Source: Candidatus Adiutrix sp.
GTDB taxonomy: Bacteria; Desulfobacterota; Desulfarculia; Adiutricales; Adiutricaceae
Assembly: GCA_031283395.1 (NCBI GenBank)
Contig: JAITBV010000068.1
Location: forward strand, 1 to 10,732
Direction of reading: 5' to 3'
DNA length: 10,732 nt
In this document: positions 6,070 to 10,732 of the stretch, in pieces
Numbering within the stretch: position 1 is the stretch's first letter
Layout: every line of letters starts with the position of its first letter
The notes under the pieces: model-generated
Seen by the model: only the letters and a program-made list of their open reading frames with translations
Told to the model about the DNA's origin: nothing
The model's database searches: none
Made by a program: the position numbers and the translations under genes

Positions 6070-6264
6070 ATGCATATCGATGTTGATCCCACCGGCCACA
6101 AGGTCGAAATCGTCTGCCCGGAATGCGGGCAGAAAGTGATATTCACCCTGAACCATGCGGGCAGTTCGATCTCCTGCCGCGGTTGCGGTATCGACATCGA
6201 GATTATTGGCGATAACGTGGAGGTCATGAAGCGGAGCCCCGAGGAAGGGGAAACCTCCCAGTAG
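6070..6264 (+). CDS. Small zinc-ribbon protein (second of a paralogous pair)
   Basis: The 64-residue protein carries CPECG (C16, C19) and CRGC (C36, C39), two knuckles separated by 16 residues, in a KVEIVCPECGQK...IFTL...SISCRGCG context. This matches the zinc ribbon encoded at 3258-3479 along the whole core, with different N- and C-terminal tails (here an acidic EEGE tail). The ATG is preceded by a strong AGGAAGAGGG site. It lies 164 bases after the large helical protein and is the last gene of the plus-strand cassette, followed by a GC-rich hairpin. Function is unknown; the duplication around the large gene suggests that both ribbons serve the same system. Confidence 0.8.
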   Translation: MHIDVDPTGHKVEIVCPECGQKVIFTLNHAGSSISCRGCGIDIEIIGDNVEVMKRSPEEGETSQ

Positions 6265-6270
6265 GCGCCC

Positions 6271-6298
6271 CTCCGGCCTGGCCGCAGGCGGCCCGGAG
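6271..6298. terminator. GC-rich bulged hairpin between convergent genes
   Basis: CTCCG (6271-6275) pairs with CGGAG (6294-6298), and inner GCCTG (6276-6280) pairs with CAGGC (6285-6289) around a GCCG loop, leaving a GGCC bulge. It sits between the stop codons of two converging genes (6264 and 6301) and would serve both directions. There is no T-tract, so ending is uncertain. Confidence 0.45.
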
Positions 6299-6300
6299 CC

Positions 6301-7296
6301 TCATACTGTGCCGGTCAATACCCGGCACCCCGGCGGCAGATCCAGGGCCAGAGACCGGATGTCCCTGGCCCCGGCGTTTTGAAGCAGGCCCTGGATCTCA
6401 CCTAAGGTATAGGCCTGGCCGCCGTCCGTACCGACCAGCATATTCAGGGAAAACAGGGCGGAATGCGCCGGGCCGGTGCGGTCGTTGTCGATCACGAATT
6501 CCTGGATTCCCAAAAGTCCGCCCGGCCGCAGACAGCCGGCGGCTTTTTTTACCAGGAGGGCCGCATTTTCCGGCCCTTCCCCGTGCAGCACCTGGGACAG
6601 CCAGGCCACATCCTGCCCCTTGGGTAATTCATCCCTCAAAAAATCTCCGCCGACGAACTCTATGCGGTCCGCCAGGCCGTAGCGCTCCACCACCCCGCGG
6701 GCGAAGCGCTCCGAGCCGGGAAGGTCGAAAACAGTCGCCGTAAGGCCGGGATTGTGGAGGCAAAAATACACGGCATAGGTGCCGGGGCCGCCGCCCACAT
6801 CGATCAGCCGGGAACGGCCCGACAGATCCAGGCCCCTGGCCACGTTTTCCGCCTGCTGCCGGGCCACGTTGAACATGCCCATGAGGAAGGCTTCCCTTTC
6901 CTCGTCGTCCCGGGTGTGGATGGAGCTTTTTCTGCGGCTAGGCCCTCCGCTGCGCACGGATTCCGCCAGCCTGGTCCAGGCCGGCATGATGTGGGCGTGA
7001 TGCCGGATGATGAACCCCAAATACTCCGGCGAGGTGCGGGACAGGCAGGCCAGGACGGCGGGCGGGGCGGCCACGTTCTCTCCGCTTCTTTCCAGAAACT
7101 CCAGGGCCACCAGGGACGTGACCAGCATTCGCAAGGCCCTCTGATCGCAACCCAGGCCGGCGGCCAGTTGCTCCTCGGTCCGGGGGCCTTCGGCCAGGGC
7201 GGTGAACAAATCAAGCTGGACCGCGGCCTGGACGGCGCAACAGGCCCAATACGATCCGGAAAGACGCAACAGTTCCGGCGCGGTCCATTCTTTCAT
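6301..7296 (-). CDS. SAM-dependent O-methyltransferase family protein (methyltransferase_2 type)
   Basis: The protein has 331 residues. The N-terminal part (about 8-95) is a winged-helix dimerisation domain as in caffeate/acetylserotonin and hydroxyneurosporene O-methyltransferases. The C-terminal part is a Rossmann methyltransferase with motif I DVGGGPGTYA (166-175), an acidic residue in VFDLPG (189-194) for the SAM ribose, GGDFL (216-220) and LRPGGLLGIQEF (256-267). H238 in VLHGEG occupies the place where plant enzymes carry the catalytic histidine. The ATG at 7296 is chosen because GGAGG lies 6 bases upstream; the frame extends only to a poor TTG at 7311. It is the third gene of the minus operon, 29 bases after the corrinoid protein, so it probably works with that protein in methyl transfer, though SAM chemistry on a small molecule is the textbook function of the family. 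Substrate unknown. Confidence 0.85.
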   Translation of the reverse strand: MKEWTAPELLRLSGSYWACCAVQAAVQLDLFTALAEGPRTEEQLAAGLGCDQRALRMLVTSLVALEFLERSGENVAAPPAVLACLSRTSPEYLGFIIRHHAHIMPAWTRLAESVRSGGPSRRKSSIHTRDDEEREAFLMGMFNVARQQAENVARGLDLSGRSRLIDVGGGPGTYAVYFCLHNPGLTATVFDLPGSERFARGVVERYGLADRIEFVGGDFLRDELPKGQDVAWLSQVLHGEGPENAALLVKKAAGCLRPGGLLGIQEFVIDNDRTGPAHSALFSLNMLVGTDGGQAYTLGEIQGLLQNAGARDIRSLALDLPPGCRVLTGTV

Positions 7297-7325
7297 GAGC
7301 GGCCTCCACAAAAAATATAGTCTGA

Positions 7326-7994
7326 CTAGGCCCGGCCGGCGCTATCGCCCTGGATCAGTTTTTCGCAGAGCCTGACCGTGTCAAAGGCGCTGGCAGCCTG
7401 GCAATCGGCCTGGAAGAGCCGGCAGTGTTCCGGGGTGATGTGGTTGCCGCTGATGAGGATATGAGGGGTGGACGAATCGCCCCGGACCTTGCGGATGGCC
7501 TCTACTATGGCCGCCAGATTGGCGTAGCAGGAGGACAAAAGCACGGACAGGCCGACTATCTTCGGCTGAAATTCGGTCATGGCCCGGATGAATTCTTCGA
7601 CCGGCACATCCACGCCCAGATCCCGCACTTCAAAACCATAGACCGACAACAGGGCCCCGGCCATGTTCTTGCCCAGGTCGTGGATATCCCCCTTGACCGT
7701 GCCGATGAGCACCCGCCCCCGATCCCGCCGGACCACGCCGTCGCCCAGCCGGGGCGCCAGGATGGCTATGATCCGGTTCATTATTTCCCCGGCCATGATC
7801 AGTCCGGCAATGTAATATTCGCCCTCGGCGTAGCGCTCGCCTATGTCGTGCAAAGCCTCTTCGCAGATCGCCATGATCTCGGCCGGATCCCCCTGGCGCC
7901 CGTTCAACCGGCGGACAAGACGGACGGCGCCGTCAACATCCAACTCAACCAACTCCCGCTTCAGCCTGGCCAGGTCCGCCTCAGTCTTCTTCAT
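7326..7994 (-). CDS. Corrinoid-binding methyl carrier protein (MtaC/MttC-like)
   Basis: The protein has 222 residues. Residues about 5-90 form the helical cap (B12-binding 2) typical of methyltransferase corrinoid proteins, including EGEYYIAGLIMAGEIM. Residues about 93-215 form the Rossmann B12 domain. The signature GTVKGDIHDLGKN contains D103-x-H105-x-x-G108, H105 being the lower axial cobalt ligand. The next loop is GLSVLLSS (148-155). The third loop, usually GGAP-like, reads SGNH (182-185), and the usual GAD...A motif reads QADCQAASAF, so the nucleotide-tail pocket is atypical. Length is normal for MtaC/MtmC/MttC. It would carry a methyl group on cobalt between a substrate methyltransferase and a second methyltransferase. 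The start overlaps the end of the GntR gene by 14 bases, suggesting coupled translation. The methyltransferase-fold protein follows 29 bases on. No TIM-barrel MtaB/MttB partner is in this window. Confidence 0.9.
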   Translation of the reverse strand: MKKTEADLARLKRELVELDVDGAVRLVRRLNGRQGDPAEIMAICEEALHDIGERYAEGEYYIAGLIMAGEIMNRIIAILAPRLGDGVVRRDRGRVLIGTVKGDIHDLGKNMAGALLSVYGFEVRDLGVDVPVEEFIRAMTEFQPKIVGLSVLLSSCYANLAAIVEAIRKVRGDSSTPHILISGNHITPEHCRLFQADCQAASAFDTVRLCEKLIQGDSAGRA

Positions 7995-8754
7995 CCCAGA
8001 CCCCGATTTTGGTGGAGAAAGTGGCGTTACTGACCGGAGTCATGAACCAGCCGGTGCCCACCGGGGAATCGCTGTAATCATAAAAAATGTAGCGGATCTT
8101 GAAAACAGGCGCGGCCGCGTCCATCTCCAGGCAAGCCGCTTCCGAGACGCTCAAAAGGCAGGGCTCCAGCCTCAAAATGGCCTTTTTAATGAAACCGTTG
8201 CCCTGGCCGGAAAACAGCCCGTAGAGCGAGGAGGCTTCCAATTCGGATTCCACAATGGGCGAACGGGGATCGAAAACCAGATAGGCCTTATTCAGCAGAA
8301 TGGGCCGGCTGCGGCATGATACCAGGCGCACCAGGTTGACCACCTGGGCACCGGCTTCCAGATTGAGGGCGGCGGCGGCCTGAGGCCGGGCTTCGGTGAT
8401 GCCGGCCTTGAGAATTCTGATATCGATATTGGCCTTGTCGCCCAGCACATCTAATAAGCCGGTCATGTTGAAGCTGGCCCTGGTCCAATCCGGTCCGCAG
8501 ACGAAAGTCCCCCGGCCGTGGACCCGCTTCAACAACCCCTGCTCGGCCAGAAGGCTGATGGCCTGGCGCACGGTCATGACGGCCACCCCGTAAGACCGGC
8601 TGATGATGGATTCGGCCGGGATCCGGCTGCCCTGGGAATATTCACCGTTGGCTATCATCCGCTTTATGAGGCTGGCCAGTTGGAGATAGGCCGGCCCCCG
8701 GTGGGATGTTTTGACATTATAGGCCGAAAGGATATCTTTGGTTTCGGTCTGCAT
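7981..8754 (-). CDS. GntR family transcriptional regulator with UTRA domain (HutC subfamily)
   Basis: From the ATG at 8754 the protein has 257 residues. Residues about 21-85 are a GntR winged helix: PAYLQLASLIKRMI, SRIPAE, AVMTVRQAISLLAEQGLL and RVHGRGTFV are all characteristic. Residues about 96-246 fit a UTRA ligand-binding domain (VVNLVRLVSC, PILLNKAYL, VFKIRYIFYDYSDSPVG). HutC-type proteins usually repress their own operon until a small-molecule effector binds. Here the effector is probably the substrate or product of the methyl-transfer pathway. It is the first gene of the minus operon and overlaps the corrinoid gene. The start is uncertain: in-frame ATGs also occur at 8799, 8793 and 8787 and a TTG at 8811, and none has a strong ribosome site. 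The predicted transcription start near 8823 allows any of them. Confidence 0.88.
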   Translation of the reverse strand: MQTETKDILSAYNVKTSHRGPAYLQLASLIKRMIANGEYSQGSRIPAESIISRSYGVAVMTVRQAISLLAEQGLLKRVHGRGTFVCGPDWTRASFNMTGLLDVLGDKANIDIRILKAGITEARPQAAAALNLEAGAQVVNLVRLVSCRSRPILLNKAYLVFDPRSPIVESELEASSLYGLFSGQGNGFIKKAILRLEPCLLSVSEAACLEMDAAAPVFKIRYIFYDYSDSPVGTGWFMTPVSNATFSTKIGVWDEED

Positions 8755-8804
8755 AATAAACGCACTCGTTCCCGCCGGTTGTGTCATCCACATGACCATA
8801 TGAG

Positions 8805-8814
8805 TTGGCAATAA
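8805..8814. promoter_or_regulatory. Second copy of operator half-site
   Basis: TTGGCAATAA at 8805-8814 repeats exactly the sequence at 8852-8861, which is one arm of the 16-bp palindrome. It lies just downstream of the minus-strand -10 box, about 10-20 bases into the transcript, where a bound repressor would block the polymerase. It is a candidate auxiliary site for the GntR protein. Confidence 0.5.
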
Positions 8815-8829
8815 ATGAATTAAAATTAA

Positions 8830-8858
8830 ATTATATCAGAAAACCAAGTTATTGGCAA
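8830..8858 (-). promoter_or_regulatory. Sigma70 promoter of the GntR-corrinoid-methyltransferase operon
   Basis: On the minus strand TTGCCA (8853-8858) and a perfect TATAAT (8830-8835) are exactly 17 bases apart. The -35 box lies inside a perfect 16-bp palindrome (8854-8869), so binding there would block RNA polymerase. The predicted start is near 8823. Confidence 0.7.
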
Positions 8859-8869
8859 TAATTATTGCC
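8854..8869. promoter_or_regulatory. Perfect 16-bp palindrome, candidate GntR operator
   Basis: GGCAATAATTATTGCC is fully self-complementary and overlaps the -35 box of the minus-strand operon. GntR/HutC dimers bind short palindromes next to their own promoters. A direct copy of one arm at 8805-8814 strengthens the case. Spacing to the plus-strand -35 box at 8920 is about 50 bases, so it could influence both arms. Confidence 0.6.
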
Positions 8870-8887
8870 GGAAGAGAATAATTCCGG
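8868..8887. repeat. Inverted repeat next to the palindrome
   Basis: CCGGAA (8868-8873) and TTCCGG (8882-8887) form a perfect inverted repeat with an 8-base AT-rich spacer, directly abutting the 16-bp palindrome. It could be a second regulator site in the divergent promoter region. Confidence 0.4.
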
Positions 8888-8919
8888 CCCCGGCCGGCCC
8901 CATTTTCCTGGGTGGAGAC

Positions 8920-8948
8920 TTGACAAGTGTCCTTAAATAAACTACATA
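8920..8948 (+). promoter_or_regulatory. Candidate promoter for the DUF1638 gene
   Basis: A perfect TTGACA (8920-8925) is followed after 17 bases by TACATA (8943-8948), a weak -10. The leader to the ATG at 8990 would be about 35 bases. The -35 box sits in ACTTGACAAGT, an 11-base palindrome (8918-8928). Weak -10 with perfect -35 is compatible with regulated expression. Confidence 0.4.
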
Positions 8949-8989
8949 TCATCTATATGACTTCGACCCAGCCCGAAAGGCGGAGCCCC

Positions 8990-9688
8990 ATGGCCGGACG
9001 GCGCGCGATCATCGCCTGCTCTATTATGAAAACGGAATTGGAAGCCGTGGCCGATGGCCGGTCCGTGGATCTGTATTACCTGGAGCAGGGGCTGCACAGC
9101 ACCCCCCAGGCCATGCCCCTGCGCATCCAGGAAAAAATAGACGAACTGGCCCCCCTGAACCACGAAAGGATCTGCCTGGGTTACGGCCTATGCTCCAACG
9201 GCATACTGGGCGTCAGCGGCCGGATATCCCCCCTCACCACGCCCCGCTGCCATGACTGTATCGCCCTGTTTCTGGGTTCCAATCAACGCTATCGGGAAAT
9301 GTTCAGGAAAAACCCCGGCACCTACTACCTGACGACCGGCTGGATCGCCGAGAGCGACGACCCGCTGACCGCCGTCGAAGGGCGTTACGCCGAGCGCCTG
9401 GGGCTCAAAAAGGCCAGGCGGGCCATGGAACTGGAGCTGGCCAACTACACCCACTTCTGCTTCATTGACAACGGTCTGGGCGACCGCGCCGCCGTCAGGG
9501 CCCGGACCCTGGAAAATTGCCGGGCCTTCCAAAAGCAATACGCGGAAGTCCAGGGCGACCTCGCCTATTTCCGAAGCCTGGCCGCCCCGGAGATCCCGGA
9601 AAACTCCGACGCCTTCATCACCCTGCCCGCCGGTTCGGCCCTGACCGAGGCCATGTTCTACCAGGTCGGCGAACCAGGGATTTTTTGA
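8990..9688 (+). CDS. DUF1638 family protein associated with corrinoid methyl transfer
   Basis: The protein has 232 residues from the ATG at 8990, chosen because AGGCGGAG lies just ahead; the frame continues to an ATG at 8957 and a GTG at 8927 without ribosome sites. It starts with RRAIIACSIMK and carries the features I associate with DUF1638: an early cysteine (C10), VDLYYLEQGLHSTP (26-39), ICLGYGLCSNG (61-71, C62 and C68), PRCHDC (85-90, a CxxC) and FLGSNQRYREMF, then YYLTTGWIAES (112-122). The conserved cysteines suggest metal binding or a redox role, but the family has no firmly established reaction that I know. DUF1638 genes are frequent neighbours of corrinoid proteins and methyltransferases in anaerobes, as here. 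It is transcribed divergently from the GntR operon and lies 40 bases ahead of the hydantoinase/oxoprolinase-type gene, with which it is probably co-transcribed. Confidence 0.82.
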   Translation: MAGRRAIIACSIMKTELEAVADGRSVDLYYLEQGLHSTPQAMPLRIQEKIDELAPLNHERICLGYGLCSNGILGVSGRISPLTTPRCHDCIALFLGSNQRYREMFRKNPGTYYLTTGWIAESDDPLTAVEGRYAERLGLKKARRAMELELANYTHFCFIDNGLGDRAAVRARTLENCRAFQKQYAEVQGDLAYFRSLAAPEIPENSDAFITLPAGSALTEAMFYQVGEPGIF

Positions 9689-9728
9689 CCCCTCCGACCA
9701 GTTCCGGCTTTCAAGCCGAGGCCTGACC

Positions 9729-10732
9729 ATGAAACCCGGACCTCCTGAAATTATGAATCCGCCAGACAGCCGGCCCCTGATACTGGGCCTGGACACCGGG
9801 GGCACCCACACCGACGCCGTGGTTTACGACCCCGGCCCGGGCCGGGTGCTGGCCACGGCCAAGGCTCTGACCACCAACCATGAACTGAGCCTCGGCCTCA
9901 TAAACGCCTTGAAAACCATCAGCGGCCTTAAATGGCCCGGAGGCCTTGCGGCCATCGGCCGGGTCAATCTCTCCACCACCCTGGCCACCAACGCCGCGGC
10001 CGAAGGACTGGGCGGACGGATCGGCCTGGTGCTCATCGGTTATGAAGCGGGGCAGGCCGCAACGGACGACCTTTCCCGCGAGCTGGACCGGGCCCGGCCC
10101 GTATTCATTCAAGGCGGACATGACTACTACGGAAGTCCCCTGGCCCCCCTGGACCTGGAAACCCTTAAGGCCGAAGTCCAAAAAATAGACCCTGAGGTCG
10201 AGGCCTGGGCCGTTTCGGGCTTTTTCAGCGTCAAAAATCCCCAGCATGAACTTCAGGCGGCCGGTCTCATAAAGAGCCTGTCCCGGGCCCCGGTGACCAT
10301 GGGCCGCGACCTGACCGGCCAGTTGGACGCCGTGCGCCGGGCGGCCACGGCGGCCCTCAACGCCGGCCTGGTATCCATCGTCAACCGCCTCCTGGACGCG
10401 GTGAAAACAGCCCTGGAGGAATTGGGGCTCCAGGCCCGGCTCATGGTGGTCCGGGGGGACGGCTCCCTGGTCAGCGAGGACTGGGCCAGGACCCGGCCAA
10501 TAGAAACCCTGGTTTCAGGTCCGGCCGCCGGCCTGGTGGGGGCCAGGGAACTGACCCGGGACCTGGCGGGGGCCGGGCCGGCCGACCTTTGGGTCATGGA
10601 CGTGGGCGGCACCACCACCGACCTGGCCTATCTGGACCAGGGCCGGCCGGTCATCAGCCGGGACGGCGCCAAGGTCGGCCGATGGCGGACCATGACCGAA
10701 GCGGTGGACACCCGCACCCGGGGCCTGGGCGG
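9729..10732 (+). CDS. Hydantoinase/oxoprolinase family ASKHA ATPase, N-terminal part
   Basis: The frame opens at the ATG at 9729 and runs off the right edge: 334 complete codons, C-terminus missing. It starts with LGLDTGGTHTDAV (D22, GGT 24-26, D29), the phosphate-binding strand of the hydantoinase/oxoprolinase N-terminal domain. VNLSTTLATNA (about 79-89) is typical of that domain. The hydantoinase A domain begins near residue 195. VMDVGGTTTDLA (D291, GGT 293-295, D298) is the second ATPase nucleotide loop, and RTRGLGG begins a further conserved loop at the edge. HyuA/OplA relatives use ATP to open cyclic amides. In corrinoid loci such ASKHA proteins have instead been proposed as ATP-dependent activators, as RamA-type proteins (another ASKHA group) are. 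No N-terminal ferredoxin domain is present in this protein. GAGG lies about 8 bases ahead of the start; an ATG at 9753 is an alternative. Confidence 0.87.
   Translation, partial: MKPGPPEIMNPPDSRPLILGLDTGGTHTDAVVYDPGPGRVLATAKALTTNHELSLGLINALKTISGLKWPGGLAAIGRVNLSTTLATNAAAEGLGGRIGLVLIGYEAGQAATDDLSRELDRARPVFIQGGHDYYGSPLAPLDLETLKAEVQKIDPEVEAWAVSGFFSVKNPQHELQAAGLIKSLSRAPVTMGRDLTGQLDAVRRAATAALNAGLVSIVNRLLDAVKTALEELGLQARLMVVRGDGSLVSEDWARTRPIETLVSGPAAGLVGARELTRDLAGAGPADLWVMDVGGTTTDLAYLDQGRPVISRDGAKVGRWRTMTEAVDTRTRGLG

Noticed and set aside
6754..7320. 188-codon plus-strand ORF
   Set aside because: It is antisense to the methyltransferase in a GC-rich region where long shadow frames are expected, and its composition (Gly, Pro, Arg, His, Gln) is not protein-like.
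9188..10247. Long minus-strand ORFs of 207 and 178 codons
   Set aside because: They are antisense to the DUF1638 and hydantoinase/oxoprolinase genes, whose motifs are unambiguous, and arise from GC-rich codon bias.

Overview
This window reads as chromosomal DNA from an anaerobic, Desulfobacterota-like (deltaproteobacterial) bacterium. That assignment is an inference from gene content: a corrinoid-protein methyl-transfer locus with a DUF1638 protein and a hydantoinase/oxoprolinase-type ATPase, a QueG-like iron-sulfur protein, and a CstB-like persulfide enzyme. No rRNA, tRNA, CRISPR array or transposase was found.

Left part (1-2279, all on the minus strand). The N-terminal part of a QueG-like 4Fe-4S/cobalamin protein runs off the left edge (1-464). 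Next comes about 370 bases with no convincing gene but several inverted repeats (465-838). A three-domain metallo-beta-lactamase/pseudo-rhodanese/rhodanese protein (839-2218) follows, with a near-consensus promoter in front of it.

Middle part (2387-6298, plus strand). Four genes form an unfamiliar cassette: an unclassified HExxH metallopeptidase-like protein, a small CxxC...CxxC zinc ribbon, a 746-residue mostly helical protein with a histidine-rich head, a short proline/glutamate repeat and two FlxA-like helical segments, and a second zinc ribbon clearly related to the first. The two zinc ribbons flank the large protein. I do not recognise this set as a described system, and it is the best candidate for something new in the window. 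A GC-rich bulged hairpin separates it from the convergent operon that follows.

Right part (6301-10732). This is a divergent corrinoid locus. The minus-strand operon encodes a GntR/UTRA regulator, a corrinoid-binding protein (overlapping by 14 bases) and a SAM-methyltransferase-fold protein of the plant-type O-methyltransferase family. The plus strand encodes a DUF1638 protein and the start of a hydantoinase/oxoprolinase-family ASKHA ATPase that runs off the right edge. The AT-rich gap between the arms holds a sigma70-like promoter whose -35 box overlaps a perfect 16-bp palindrome. One arm of that palindrome recurs just downstream of the -10 box, which suggests autoregulation by the GntR protein. 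Taken together the locus looks like a substrate-inducible methyl-transfer module. The unusual point is that the adjacent catalytic partner is a Rossmann-fold methyltransferase, not the usual TIM-barrel corrinoid methyltransferase.
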